DNA from: an uncultured Pelagibacteraceae bacterium
Lineage (GTDB): Bacteria > Pseudomonadota > Alphaproteobacteria > Pelagibacterales > Pelagibacteraceae
Direction of reading: 5' to 3'
Length of the DNA: 64,000 nucleotides
NCBI GenBank assembly: GCA_902519945.1
Contig: CABYLY010000004.1
Location: 1-64,000 of the forward strand
This document shows positions 50,671-61,454 of this stretch, one piece after another. The notes below the pieces were generated by a model that saw only the letters and a program-made list of their open reading frames with translations, was not told the origin of the DNA and did no database searches. The translations under genes and the position numbers were made by a program. Numbering within the stretch: the first letter of the stretch is position 1; the number at the start of each line of letters is the position of its first letter.

Positions 50671-51261
50671 ATGGAAAAAAATCCCCATATTGAACTTATG
50701 AAAAATGAAGGTGCATTACAAAATTTAGCCGATTTCAACAATAAATCACTATTAATTGTTGATGATGACAATCCCTTTAGAGAAAGATTGGCAAGGGCCA
50801 TGGAAAAAAAGGGTTTTGAGGTTATTCAAGCTGAGGGTGTGCAAAAAGGAATTGATACAGTCAAAGCAAAAAAACCAGGATTCGCTGTTGTTGATTTAAG
50901 ATTGGGTGATGGTAATGGTTTGGAAGTTGTAAAACAAATACAAATCTCTAATCCTGAAAGTAGAATAATAATGTTGACAGGATATGGAAATATCCCAACT
51001 GCTGTTGCAGCAATAAAAGAGGGTGCAATCGATTATTTGGCTAAACCTGCAGATGCAGACGATGTTGAAAAAGCTCTGTTAGCTGATCCTGCTAAAAAAG
51101 CGGCTCCACCTGAAAATCCAATGTCTGCAGACAGAGTAAAATGGGAACATATACATAGGGTTTTTGAATTGTGTAACAGAAATGTTTCAGAGACAGCAAG
51201 AAGACTGAAAATGCACCGAAGAACTCTGCAAAGAATTTTATCTAAAAGATCACCTAAATAA
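50671..51261 (+). CDS. ActR/RegA-type redox response regulator
   Basis: Receiver LLIVDDDNPFRERLARAMEKKGFEV...VVDLRLGDGNGLEVV plus Fis-like HTH IHRVFELCNRNVSETARRLKMHRRTLQRILSKRSPK. Confidence 0.92.
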   Translation: MEKNPHIELMKNEGALQNLADFNNKSLLIVDDDNPFRERLARAMEKKGFEVIQAEGVQKGIDTVKAKKPGFAVVDLRLGDGNGLEVVKQIQISNPESRIIMLTGYGNIPTAVAAIKEGAIDYLAKPADADDVEKALLADPAKKAAPPENPMSADRVKWEHIHRVFELCNRNVSETARRLKMHRRTLQRILSKRSPK

Positions 51262-51805
51262 GTTTTCTAAATTTAAAAATTTTCTTAGCAATAACCACAA
51301 GTAAAGCTATCTTAAATATTTCAGCAAATAAAAAAGGCTTAACACCTAAATCAAATATAGGTTTATCCCATCCGATTAGTATCCCTAACCACAAAATACC
51401 AAAAATATAAATTGTTGATACTGCAAGTATAAGTTTTGAGAAGATGATTAAAAAATTATCTTTTAATTTTATAAAAGAAGCTAAAAAACAAGCTGAAAGA
51501 AATCCAATTAGATAGCCCATTGTTGGACCTGTAAAATAAGCTAAACCTATTCCTCTTTCTGGAGAATTTGAAAACACGGGAAGACCTGCAATGCCTTCAA
51601 TTAAATATAAACCAATTGTCGCAACACCTATTTTATAACCAAAGCTTATTCCAATAAAAAGGACTACAAAAGTTTGCATTGTCATTGGAACTGGATAGAA
51701 AGGAATTTTAATTTTTGCGGAAACAGCAAGTAACGCAGAACCTAAAAAAATTACAAGTATTGATTTAATTATTTGGGCTTGTGTATTTTGCTTTATAAGT
51801 TCCAT
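51254..51805 (-). CDS. bioY: biotin transporter BioY
   Basis: VSAKIKIPFYPVPMTMQTFVVLFIG; LYLIEGIAGLPVFS; FTGPTMGYLIGF. Confidence 0.94.
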   Translation of the reverse strand: MELIKQNTQAQIIKSILVIFLGSALLAVSAKIKIPFYPVPMTMQTFVVLFIGISFGYKIGVATIGLYLIEGIAGLPVFSNSPERGIGLAYFTGPTMGYLIGFLSACFLASFIKLKDNFLIIFSKLILAVSTIYIFGILWLGILIGWDKPIFDLGVKPFLFAEIFKIALLVVIAKKIFKFRKLI

Positions 51806-51851
51806 AAAAAATAATACTCTTATTTCTTTTGATAATCTATATTAATTTCTA

Positions 51852-54626
51852 ATGGGAAAAATTAAAAAAACAGATCATTTCTATTTAATTGATGGATCAG
51901 GTTATATTTTTAGAGCGTATTATGCATTACCGCCATTAACGCGTAAAAGTGATGGATTACCGACAGGTGCAGTGAGTGGTTTTTGCAGTATGCTTTTTAA
52001 ACTTCTGGAGGACTCAAAATCAAATCAAAATTTACAAAAACCAACACATTTTGCAGTTATATTTGACTCTGCTAGAAAAACTTTCAGAAACGAAATTTAT
52101 AGTGATTACAAAGCTAATAGGGCTGAAGCACCAGACGATTTAGCTCCTCAATTTGATTATATCAGAAAATCAGTGTTAGCTTTTAATTTACCTTCATTGG
52201 AATTGGTAAACTATGAAGCTGATGATTTGATTGCAACGTATGTTGAAATGATTTTAAAAGAAGGTGCAAAAGCGACAATAGTATCCTCAGATAAAGATTT
52301 AATGCAATTATATAAAAAAAACGTTCGCATTTATGATCCAATGAAAAATAAGTTTATTTCAGAAGAGGATATTAAAAATAAATTTGGTGTAGGTGCAAGT
52401 AAGGTTATTGATGTTCAAGCTTTAGCTGGTGATAGCAGCGATAATGTACCAGGAGTTCCTGGAATTGGAGTTAAAACAGCTGCAGAATTGATTAATAAAT
52501 ATGGAGACCTTGAAAAACTTTTAAAATCTGCCCATGAAATTAAACAAAACAAAAGAAGAGAAACACTCATTGAGAATAAAGATAAGGCTTTAATAAGCAA
52601 AAAATTGGTGACATTAAAAAGTGATGCTCCAGTAAACAAAAACCTTACTGATCTTGAACTAAAAAGTATTGATAAAGACAAACTATATAAATTTTTGAGA
52701 GAGATGGAGTTTAATAGATTGTTGAGTTCAGCAATCTCTGCATATGGAGAACCAAACTTAACAAGTATCAAAAATGAGGTTAAAATTGAAAAAAATCAAA
52801 AAGCAATCAATAAAAAAGAATATTATTTAATTAAAAATTTAGAACAAATTGACAATTGGATAAATGAGGCTGAGGAGTTAGGTGAAGTTGCAGTAGATAC
52901 AGAAACAAATTCATTAGATCCTCATCAGGCAGATCTAGTCGGTGTTTCGTTAAGCTCAAAAATTGGAAAAGCTTGTTATATTCCTATCGGTCACAAATCG
53001 AGCAAATGCATCGAAAAAGATTTGGTTTTAAAAAAGTTAAAACCTCTACTTGAAGATTCAAGTATCAAAAAAATAGGTCAAAATATAAAATTTGATTTTA
53101 TAGTTTTTTTTAAACACGGAATTAATATGACATCGATGGAAGATACTATGCTGATGTCCTATGTCCTTGATGCTGGAAAAAATAGACATAATATGGATAC
53201 ATTGTCAGAAATTCATTTAAACCATAAAACAATATCTTTTAAAGATTTAGTTGGTACAGGAAAAAAGGAGATTAATTTCAGTGAAGTAGATGTTGAAAAA
53301 GCCAAAGATTACGCAGCCGAAGATGCTGATATTACATTTAGATTATACAAAAAATTTCAAAAAAGTTTGAAGGATGAAAAAATGATAAATATTTATGAGA
53401 TATTTGAAAAGCCCTTACTAAAAATTCTTGCTTTTATGGAAATTGAGGGAGTTAAAATAGATAATAAATTTTTAAAATCATTATCTACAAAATTTGAAAA
53501 AAAGATTACTAAAATTCAAAATGAAGTTTTTAAAATATCTAAAAGGGAATTTAATATTGCATCACCGAAACAACTGGGGGAAATATTATATAATGATCTT
53601 AAAATTGCAGATTTAAAAAAAACAAAAAAAGGGAGTTTCGCAACAAGCGCTTCGGTTTTGGAGGATTTAGCATTTAAAGGTCATAAGTTTCCCCAATTAG
53701 TATTGGATTGGAGACAGGTATCTAAATTAAAAAATACCTACTCAGATTCCTTGCCAGAACATATAAATCCTAATACACAAAGAGTACATACTTCTTTTTT
53801 ATTAGCAGCCACTACCACTGGTAGATTGGCCTCAAGTGATCCAAACTTACAAAATATTCCAATTAAATCTGAGGATGGTAAAGACATTCGTAAAGCATTT
53901 ATAGCTAAGAAAGATCATGTTTTAATTTCTGCAGATTATAATCAGATAGAGATGAGAATCTTGGCAGATTTAGCTGATGTAAAAGGATTAAAAAAAGCTT
54001 TCAAAAATAACGAAGATATTCATTCACTCACAGCTAGTCAAATTTTTAATGTTGATATTAAAAAAGTAAGTCAAGATCAAAGAAGAAAAGCTAAAGCTAT
54101 AAATTTTGGAATTATATATGGGATCTCACAATATGGATTAGCAAAGCAAATTAATGTTACAAATCATGAAGCTGAGGAATTCCTTAAAGCTTATTTTTTG
54201 AAATTCCCTGAAATTAAAATTTACATGGACCAAACAATAAAGTTTTGTAGAAAAAGTGGATTTGTGAATAATATTTTTGGTAGAAGATCACATTTTATCA
54301 ACATAAATGATAAGAATTATAATATAAGAAATTTTCAAGAACGCGCTGCAATTAATGCTCCAATTCAAGGATCTGCGGCAGAAATAATGAGATTAGCCAT
54401 GATAAGGCTTGATAAAAAATTGAGTGATCAAAAAAATCAAAAAACAAAAATGTTGTTGCAAATCCATGATGAGCTAATTTTTGAAACCCCTAAGGAAGAG
54501 GTAAAAAGAATCAGTAAAATTATAATTGAAGAAATGTCTAGCGTAGTAAAGAGCGAACAGCACTCTTTTTCTATACCGCTTACAGTGGATTTAAACATTG
54601 GAGAAAATTGGGGCACACTTCATTAA
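51852..54626 (+). CDS. polA: DNA polymerase I
   Basis: LIDGSGYIFRAYYALPPL 5' nuclease; VDTETNSLDP 3'-5' exonuclease; SADYNQIEMRILADL and LLQIHDELIFE polymerase motifs. Confidence 0.97.
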   Translation: MGKIKKTDHFYLIDGSGYIFRAYYALPPLTRKSDGLPTGAVSGFCSMLFKLLEDSKSNQNLQKPTHFAVIFDSARKTFRNEIYSDYKANRAEAPDDLAPQFDYIRKSVLAFNLPSLELVNYEADDLIATYVEMILKEGAKATIVSSDKDLMQLYKKNVRIYDPMKNKFISEEDIKNKFGVGASKVIDVQALAGDSSDNVPGVPGIGVKTAAELINKYGDLEKLLKSAHEIKQNKRRETLIENKDKALISKKLVTLKSDAPVNKNLTDLELKSIDKDKLYKFLREMEFNRLLSSAISAYGEPNLTSIKNEVKIEKNQKAINKKEYYLIKNLEQIDNWINEAEELGEVAVDTETNSLDPHQADLVGVSLSSKIGKACYIPIGHKSSKCIEKDLVLKKLKPLLEDSSIKKIGQNIKFDFIVFFKHGINMTSMEDTMLMSYVLDAGKNRHNMDTLSEIHLNHKTISFKDLVGTGKKEINFSEVDVEKAKDYAAEDADITFRLYKKFQKSLKDEKMINIYEIFEKPLLKILAFMEIEGVKIDNKFLKSLSTKFEKKITKIQNEVFKISKREFNIASPKQLGEILYNDLKIADLKKTKKGSFATSASVLEDLAFKGHKFPQLVLDWRQVSKLKNTYSDSLPEHINPNTQRVHTSFLLAATTTGRLASSDPNLQNIPIKSEDGKDIRKAFIAKKDHVLISADYNQIEMRILADLADVKGLKKAFKNNEDIHSLTASQIFNVDIKKVSQDQRRKAKAINFGIIYGISQYGLAKQINVTNHEAEEFLKAYFLKFPEIKIYMDQTIKFCRKSGFVNNIFGRRSHFININDKNYNIRNFQERAAINAPIQGSAAEIMRLAMIRLDKKLSDQKNQKTKMLLQIHDELIFETPKEEVKRISKIIIEEMSSVVKSEQHSFSIPLTVDLNIGENWGTLH

Positions 54627-54670
54627 TTAATTGCCCAAATTAGAACAATTTAGTATTTTTATAATCAAGT

Positions 54671-55378
54671 ATGCAGAAACAAACTATTGCTCTTGTCGAC
54701 GATGATAGAAATATTTTAACCAGCTTAAGTATTGCTTTAGAAAAAGAGGGTTTTAAAGTTCAAACATATATTGATGGTGAAAGTGCTTTAATTGGCCTAT
54801 CTAGAACTCCACCAGATTTAGCGATTGTTGATATAAAAATGCCAAAAATGGATGGAGAGGAATTATTAAAAAAGTTAAGAAAAAAAACTTCATTACCAGT
54901 TATTTTTTTAACTTCTAAAGATGATGAAATAGATGAGCTACTTGGTTTAAAACTAGGTGCAGATGATTTTATAAAAAAATCTGGAGGTTTTTCAATTAAA
55001 GTCTTGATAGAAAGAATAAGAGTCCAACTGAGAAAGAAGGACTCAAAAGAAACAATTGAAGAAAGTAAGAGTATTATATCTCATGGAAAATTGAAATTAG
55101 ATCCTTCTCAATTAGAATGTGAATGGAATGGAAAACAATTACCAGATAAACTCACAACAACTGAATTTTTACTTGTAAAAGAATTAGCGAAAAGACCAGG
55201 TATAATTAAGGAAAGAGCGCAGTTGATGGATATTGCTTACAGGGAGGATACTGATATTGAGGATAGAACGATAGATAGTCATGTTAAAAGAATTCGTAAA
55301 AAATTCAAAAAAGTTGACCCTGAATTTTCAGCTATAGAAACTAGATATGGTAGTGGATATAGGTGGAATGTAAGTTAA
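54671..55378 (+). CDS. chvI: OmpR-family response regulator, ChvI type
   Basis: IALVDDDRNILTSLSIALEKEGF; VDIKMPKMDGEELLKKLR; winged-helix DRTIDSHVKRIRKKFK; followed by sensor kinase. Confidence 0.88.
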   Translation: MQKQTIALVDDDRNILTSLSIALEKEGFKVQTYIDGESALIGLSRTPPDLAIVDIKMPKMDGEELLKKLRKKTSLPVIFLTSKDDEIDELLGLKLGADDFIKKSGGFSIKVLIERIRVQLRKKDSKETIEESKSIISHGKLKLDPSQLECEWNGKQLPDKLTTTEFLLVKELAKRPGIIKERAQLMDIAYREDTDIEDRTIDSHVKRIRKKFKKVDPEFSAIETRYGSGYRWNVS

Positions 55379-56919
55379 TGCTAAGCAATCTTCTTAAAAA
55401 CTTATCTATATTAAAAAAATTTTTATTTATTAATTTCATATTTTTTACAATCGTTGGAGCTTTTCTTTTATTGTATCTAAAAAATGTACAACCAAATTTA
55501 ATAAAAAAAAAATCATCTAATCACATAGAGGTAATTAATAATACTATTGATAATTTGACAAGGCTAAATGTAGAATTTGTGGAAGATGATATCAGAAAAT
55601 TTCTTTTTTCTACAAGATTTCTTTTTCAGAATTTAGATAGAGTGATATTTTTTGATAATCAGCTAAACTTAATTGGTGATACAGACACGTTAGATCTTGA
55701 CCCAAGATCATTTTCACAAAGATTAGACATTGTAGAATTTGAAGTTTTGACTGAAAAGAAAACAAAGGAAATTACTGAAAAAAAAAATATTGATGTTGGA
55801 AATAACAATATTGTTTCTCTTAATGATGTACTTTTAAATTATGCATCCTCAAAAAACTTTGGAACACCTTTTACTTTTACTCAAGAGGAGTTCAATAAAT
55901 TTAAGCTTACAACAATTAAAAATGTAATGCAAAAAGGTCAAAATATTGGTTATTTAGCTATTACAGAAAATGCAAATGATGTTAAAGCTGCTATTGATGA
56001 AAGAAAAACATTTGTAATTAGAACAGCTCTGGCTGTTGGCTTGGTAATATTAATTTTTTCCTTTGTTTTAAATAGATATTTCTTAAAACCAATTCAAAAT
56101 TTAGTAAACTATACTGAGACAATTAAAAACAAAGATCCGAAAATTATCAATCTTGATTCTCTTAAAAAAAGAAATGATGAACTTGGACTACTCTCAAAAT
56201 CACTAGACGATATGACAAATGAATTAACCAAAAGAATTTCACATGCTGAAAATTTTTCAACAGATTTAGTTCATGAAATTAGAAATCCTTTAGCTTCACT
56301 CAAGAGCGCGTCTGAAATTTTACATGACACTACAGATGTTGAACAAAGGATCAAATTAATTGATATTTTGAGCCATGATGTCCAAAGAATTGAAAGATTA
56401 ATAACTGACTATTCACAAATGTTAAAAGATGAAGTTGCGTTAAGTAAAGAAAAAATTAAAAAACTTGATATTGAGCCAATTATTAAATCGGTAGTAGATG
56501 ATTTTAATAATATTTATAAATTAAAGAGGGGAATCAATATTTCTTATTCAAACGATGGAAAAAACAAATATTTTATAAATGGAATAGAAAATAGAATTGA
56601 ACAAATAGTTGCCAATCTTCTGGATAATGCAATATCTTTTAGTAGCGATAATAAAGACGTAATTGTAAAAGTTTCAAAGTTAGAAAATGATAAAGTCTCA
56701 ATTAACATTTTGGATGAAGGACAAGGATTTAAAGAAAAAGATACGAATAAAATATTTAAAAGATTTTATAGTAATAGACCTGATAAATTTGGACAACATT
56801 CAGGACTTGGTTTAAATATTGTTAAAAATTTAGTCGATTTACATAATGCTACAATAAGAGCATCCAATAGAATAGATAGAAAAGGAGCAAGTATGGAAAT
56901 TATATTTCCAAATGCCTAA
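55363..56919 (+). CDS. chvG: sensor histidine kinase, ChvG type
   Basis: Two TM helices, HAMP-like segment, H-box VHEIRNPLASLKSASEIL, N-box VANLLDNAISFS, GHSGLGLNI-type G box (QHSGLGLNIVKNLV). Confidence 0.9.
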   Translation: MECKLMLSNLLKNLSILKKFLFINFIFFTIVGAFLLLYLKNVQPNLIKKKSSNHIEVINNTIDNLTRLNVEFVEDDIRKFLFSTRFLFQNLDRVIFFDNQLNLIGDTDTLDLDPRSFSQRLDIVEFEVLTEKKTKEITEKKNIDVGNNNIVSLNDVLLNYASSKNFGTPFTFTQEEFNKFKLTTIKNVMQKGQNIGYLAITENANDVKAAIDERKTFVIRTALAVGLVILIFSFVLNRYFLKPIQNLVNYTETIKNKDPKIINLDSLKKRNDELGLLSKSLDDMTNELTKRISHAENFSTDLVHEIRNPLASLKSASEILHDTTDVEQRIKLIDILSHDVQRIERLITDYSQMLKDEVALSKEKIKKLDIEPIIKSVVDDFNNIYKLKRGINISYSNDGKNKYFINGIENRIEQIVANLLDNAISFSSDNKDVIVKVSKLENDKVSINILDEGQGFKEKDTNKIFKRFYSNRPDKFGQHSGLGLNIVKNLVDLHNATIRASNRIDRKGASMEIIFPNA

Positions 56920-56964
56920 AGAGTTCTATTGATTAATTAATTCTTTATTGTTAGAAGACGCACC

Positions 56965-58251
56965 ATGGAAGATTTCAAAGTTAAAGATTTGAACCAAGCT
57001 GAATTTGGAAGAAAAGAAATTTCAATAGCAGAAAGTGAGATGCCTGGCTTAATGGCCCTAAGAGAGGAATACTCCGGAAAGTTACCACTCAAAGGAGCAA
57101 AAATTATTGGGTGTCTGCATATGACTATTCAAACAGCAGTCTTAATTGAAACACTTGTAGCCTTAGGTGCAGAGGTAAGGTGGTCATCTTGTAATATTTT
57201 TTCGACTCAAGATCATGCAGCGGCTGCAATCGCAAAAGCTGGAATTCCTGTGTATGCTTGGAAAGGTGAAACGGAAGAAGAATATATTTGGTGCATCAAA
57301 CAAACAATTGAGGGTAAAAAAAATTGGATGCCTAACATGCTTTTAGATGATGGAGGAGATCTAACAGCGATGATGCATCATGATTACAAAGATCTACTTA
57401 AAAATGTAAAAGGTGTTTCTGAGGAGACAACAACTGGTATTAAAGCTCTTAATAAAATGGAAAAAGATAAAACTTTGTTAGTGCCCGCAATAAATGTAAA
57501 TGACTCTGTAACTAAATCTAAATTTGATAACCTCTATGGATGTAGAGAAAGTCTAGTTGATGGCATAAGAAGAGCTACAGATGTTATGATGTCTGGAAAA
57601 ATAGCTATTGTTGCTGGATTTGGAGATGTTGGTAAAGGAAGTGCCGCATCTTTGAGACAAAGTGGTGCTAGAGTATTAGTTACAGAAGCTGATCCAATTT
57701 GTGCATTACAAGCAGCAATGGAAGGTTACGAGGTGGTCTTGATGGAAGAGGCTATCAGTAAAGCTGATATCGTTGTTACGGCAACTGGCAACAAAGATAT
57801 CGTTACAGCTGATCACATGAGAGAAATGAAAGATAGAGCAATTTTGTGTAACATAGGACATTTTGATAATGAAATTCAAGTGGAGGCTTTGAAAAATTAC
57901 AAATGGACTGAAGTAAAACCTCAAGTTCATGAAATAGAATTACCAAGTAAAAAAAGGATTATATTATTAGCAGAGGGTAGATTAGTTAATTTAGGTTGTG
58001 CCACAGGCCATCCAAGTTTTGTAATGAGTGCATCCTTTACAAACCAAGTGATTGCTCAAATAGAGCTTTGGAATAATCATAAAAACTACGATAACAAAGT
58101 GTATGTTTTACCGAAACATCTAGATGAGAAAGTTGCTACACTTCATCTTAAGAAGGTTGGAGCAAAATTAACCAAGTTATCAAAAGAACAGGCTGACTAT
58201 ATAAGTGTTGGAGTTGAAGGTCCTTTTAAACCTAATGCCTACCGTTATTAA
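56965..58251 (+). CDS. ahcY: adenosylhomocysteinase (S-adenosyl-L-homocysteine hydrolase)
   Basis: [55 protein letters not shown]-terminal [10 protein letters not shown]. Confidence 0.98.
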   Translation: MEDFKVKDLNQAEFGRKEISIAESEMPGLMALREEYSGKLPLKGAKIIGCLHMTIQTAVLIETLVALGAEVRWSSCNIFSTQDHAAAAIAKAGIPVYAWKGETEEEYIWCIKQTIEGKKNWMPNMLLDDGGDLTAMMHHDYKDLLKNVKGVSEETTTGIKALNKMEKDKTLLVPAINVNDSVTKSKFDNLYGCRESLVDGIRRATDVMMSGKIAIVAGFGDVGKGSAASLRQSGARVLVTEADPICALQAAMEGYEVVLMEEAISKADIVVTATGNKDIVTADHMREMKDRAILCNIGHFDNEIQVEALKNYKWTEVKPQVHEIELPSKKRIILLAEGRLVNLGCATGHPSFVMSASFTNQVIAQIELWNNHKNYDNKVYVLPKHLDEKVATLHLKKVGAKLTKLSKEQADYISVGVEGPFKPNAYRY

Positions 58252-58684
58252 AAGTGATAAAGTAGATTTATCTTCAGAAAAAAAAACAGAAGAATTTGCA
58301 AGTAAATTTTTAAAAAAGATTAAACCTGGATACTCCATATTCTTATATGGTGAAATTGGAGTAGGAAAAACTACTTTTATTAGATATCTTATTAATAAAT
58401 TTCAAAAAATTAATAAATTAGAAATAACTGAAGTTACGAGTCCTACATTTAATTTGTTAAATGAGTATCAAATAAATGAATTTAAGATAAATCACTATGA
58501 TCTATTTAGATTAAAGTCAGTAGAGGAAACTAAAAATTTAAATTTATTTGACGACAGTAAAAACACAATTAATTTTATAGAATGGCCACAAATGGTTAAA
58601 GAAAAACCAAAAAATTTGATAGAATTGGTTTTTGAGTATGGAAAAGACCACAAAACTAGATCTGTACAAATTAAGGGTTTATAA
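58235..58684 (+). CDS. tsaE: tRNA t6A biosynthesis ATPase TsaE
   Basis: [18 protein letters not shown] Walker [20 protein letters not shown]; start re-assigned from 58205 to ATG 58235. Confidence 0.9.
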   Translation: MPTVIKSDKVDLSSEKKTEEFASKFLKKIKPGYSIFLYGEIGVGKTTFIRYLINKFQKINKLEITEVTSPTFNLLNEYQINEFKINHYDLFRLKSVEETKNLNLFDDSKNTINFIEWPQMVKEKPKNLIELVFEYGKDHKTRSVQIKGL

Positions 58685-58697
58685 ACTCTATTTTTAA

Positions 58698-59636
58698 ATG
58701 GCAAAATTTATTAAAATTAAGGGTGATGCATCATTAAGAAGTTTTTTTAGAAAAAAAGTAAATGGTCAATCTTCCATTATTGTTTATGCAAAGAAAGAAA
58801 AATACAAAAATTTACTTGTTTATGACGCGATTAATAAAATTTTAAAAAAAAATAAAATTCTAGCACCAAAATTATATACTCAAAGATATAATAAAAATTT
58901 TATTGAAATAGAGGATTTTGGAAATGAGACTATCCTTAAAATATTGAAAAAAAAGAATAAAAATAAATTTAGCTATTTTACTAAAATAATTAAATTGTTA
59001 ATACAGGTGCAGTCTATTAAAGATAGAAAGGTTAAGAATTTTAGAAACCAAAATTATACGATACCTAAATATGATAAAAAGATATTAATAAATGAGGCAA
59101 ATTTGTTTTGTGATTGGTATGTAAAGAATAATTTATCAAAATTAAGAAAAAAAAATTTTTGTCAGGATTTTAAAAAGATAATCAAAAAATTAACTTTGAA
59201 ATTAAAGTTAAAAAATAACATTTTTGTCCATAGAGATTTTCATGTTTCAAATTTAATGTTAATTAATAAAAAAATAGGTCTTATTGATAGCCAGGATGCA
59301 TTAATTGGCAATAGAGCTTATGATTTAGTCTCTTTGATAGACGATGTGAGACTTAAAACTTCTAACTCCTTTAAAGAAAAAATCTTTAACTTTTACATAA
59401 AAAAACATAAAAAAATGGATATAAAAAAATTCAAGAATGATTTTGAAATATTATCAGTTTTAAGAAATTTAAAAATTATTGGAATATTTACTCGTTTAGC
59501 AATTAGGGATAGAAAAAAAAATTACCTAAAATTAATTCCTTATACTTGGCAGCTGGTTAATATGCGTATTGAGCAAAATAAAGTATTTTTTGATTTGAAA
59601 AATTTATTAAGTCAAAATTTTAAAGAGATTAAATGA
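58698..59636 (+). CDS. amgK: aminoglycoside-phosphotransferase-fold sugar kinase, probable AmgK (MurNAc/GlcNAc anomeric kinase)
   Basis: FVHRDFHVSNLMLINKKIGLIDSQDALIGNRAYDLVSLIDD; between tsaE and a MurU-like gene. Confidence 0.8.
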   Translation: MAKFIKIKGDASLRSFFRKKVNGQSSIIVYAKKEKYKNLLVYDAINKILKKNKILAPKLYTQRYNKNFIEIEDFGNETILKILKKKNKNKFSYFTKIIKLLIQVQSIKDRKVKNFRNQNYTIPKYDKKILINEANLFCDWYVKNNLSKLRKKNFCQDFKKIIKKLTLKLKLKNNIFVHRDFHVSNLMLINKKIGLIDSQDALIGNRAYDLVSLIDDVRLKTSNSFKEKIFNFYIKKHKKMDIKKFKNDFEILSVLRNLKIIGIFTRLAIRDRKKNYLKLIPYTWQLVNMRIEQNKVFFDLKNLLSQNFKEIK

Positions 59637-60322
59637 GAATTAAAACAGCTTTGATATTATGTGCAGGCCTTGGAAAGAGGTTAAATCCAATTACTTTATC
59701 TACACCCAAACCTCTTCTAGAATTAAATGATAAAACAATGTTAGAAGTTTCCATAAATTTAATTATAGAGCTAGGTGTTCAAAAAATTTTGATCAATACA
59801 TTTCACTTAGGTGATCAAATTTTAAGATTTATTGAAAATAAAAATTTTCCAATAAATATTCAAATAATCAAAGAGGAAAATGAGATATTAAACACAGGTG
59901 GAGGAATATTAAATTTGATCAATTATTCAGATGATGATGATTTCATAATTTTTAACCCTGATACTCTTTGGTATAAAGATTATCTTAATGAAATCATTCA
60001 AATGCAAAATTTTTATTTTTCTAAAAGATTAAATAATATACTTTTACTATCAAACAAAGACTTGAGTTTTGATAAAAATCTTTTAGGTGATTTTACGTTG
60101 GAAAATAATTTATTAAAAAAAAATGAAAAAAATGATTATATATATATTGGTTGCCAAATTCTGAATAAAAGTTTGTTTAAAGAATATAAAGTCTCAAATT
60201 TTTCTATTTCAAAAATATGGAAAGATCTACAAAAAGAAGACAAATTAAATGGTTTTCAGAGTAAAAAAAAATTTTATCATTTAACAAACTTAGATGTTTT
60301 TAAAAAACTAAAAGATCTTTAG
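59633..60322 (+). CDS. murU: nucleotidyltransferase, probable N-acetylmuramate-1-phosphate uridylyltransferase MurU
   Basis: ALILCAGLGKRLNPITLSTPKPLLELNDKTMLE; NTGGGILNLI; adjacent to amgK. Confidence 0.82.
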   Translation: MRIKTALILCAGLGKRLNPITLSTPKPLLELNDKTMLEVSINLIIELGVQKILINTFHLGDQILRFIENKNFPINIQIIKEENEILNTGGGILNLINYSDDDDFIIFNPDTLWYKDYLNEIIQMQNFYFSKRLNNILLLSNKDLSFDKNLLGDFTLENNLLKKNEKNDYIYIGCQILNKSLFKEYKVSNFSISKIWKDLQKEDKLNGFQSKKKFYHLTNLDVFKKLKDL

Positions 60323-61013
60323 CTCTTTTTTTATCAAGATATTTGCATTTTGCTATTTCAAAATTTTCTTTAAATTCAATCAACATTGGGTTTCCAGTCG
60401 GTATTTCTAAATTAGAAATTTGAATATTGTCTAAATTAAATAAGTTCTTACATAAAGCTCTAATAGAGTTTCCGTGAGCAGATATTAAAACATTATTATC
60501 TTTTAAATTTCCTTTTATGTGTTTTTCAAAAAAATTTATAACTCTCTCGTAAGTATCTTTTAAAGACTCAGTGTTAGGTAATAATTCTCTCGGAATTTGA
60601 TCATAAATGCTAATGTTAAGTGGATGATATGGACTATCCTTTTTTAGTGGATCTGGCCTTGAATCCCAAGATCTACGAAACTCATAAATTTTATCATCAC
60701 CAATTTTTTTACTCATTTCAATTTTACTCAAACCAGTTAGCGCTCCATAGTGTCTCTCGTTCAATTGCCAAGCTTTTGTAAATTTTTTTTTATCATTTAA
60801 TTCTTCTTGAATGATTTTGAGTGTTTTGTTCGCTCTTAACTGAAAAGATGAGTAGAAAAAATCGATTTTGATATCTTCTATTTTTAACAAGTTTCCAGCT
60901 TTTTTAGCCTCTAAAACACCTTTTTCAGTTAAATCAACATCAACCCAGCCAGTAAATCTTTTTTGTAAATTCCAAACACTCTCCCCATGTCTAACTAAAA
61001 TCAAAAAACTCAT
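60300..61013 (-). CDS. gpmA: 2,3-bisphosphoglycerate-dependent phosphoglycerate mutase
   Basis: LVRHGESVWNLQKRFTGWVDVDLTEKG; LNERHYGALTGL; ISAHGNSIRAL. Confidence 0.95.
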   Translation of the reverse strand: MSFLILVRHGESVWNLQKRFTGWVDVDLTEKGVLEAKKAGNLLKIEDIKIDFFYSSFQLRANKTLKIIQEELNDKKKFTKAWQLNERHYGALTGLSKIEMSKKIGDDKIYEFRRSWDSRPDPLKKDSPYHPLNISIYDQIPRELLPNTESLKDTYERVINFFEKHIKGNLKDNNVLISAHGNSIRALCKNLFNLDNIQISNLEIPTGNPMLIEFKENFEIAKCKYLDKKRAKDLLVF

Positions 61014-61058
61014 ATTGTTATTTGTAAAATATATTTATAAATAAAACTATATAATTTA

Positions 61059-61454
61059 ATGTCAAAATTTTTTTCAAATCATATAATAATTTTTTATGCT
61101 ATTAATTCTTTTTTAATCATTTTTTATCTATTTCCTGGTAGCTTAATTGGTTGGCTTTTATTTGGTAATTTAAGTAAACAACCACAAATAACGAGAGATT
61201 TCATAATTTCATCGAATCATTTTTATACATTTTTGTTTTTAACAATAATTGGTTTTTTAACTTTTGTTAAATCTCATCAAATAAAACCTCTTACTTTATA
61301 TTTGATTTTTTTATCAGTAATTCTAGAAATGCTACATTTTTTAATACCTAATAGAAGTTTTGAATGGTCTGATTTATTTGGTAATTTTTTAGGAGTGGTT
61401 GTTGTAATTATTATAAAGAAACTTATAAATAAATATGGAATTCCTAAGGAATAA
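61059..61454 (+). CDS. VanZ-like small membrane protein
   Basis: Four predicted TM helices with LEMLHFLIPNRSFEWSDLFGNFLGVVV. Confidence 0.65.
   Translation: MSKFFSNHIIIFYAINSFLIIFYLFPGSLIGWLLFGNLSKQPQITRDFIISSNHFYTFLFLTIIGFLTFVKSHQIKPLTLYLIFLSVILEMLHFLIPNRSFEWSDLFGNFLGVVVVIIIKKLINKYGIPKE

Noticed and set aside
56920-56964. Possible SAH riboswitch upstream of ahcY
   Set aside because: The gap is only 45 bp of AT-rich sequence with no recognisable SAH aptamer core
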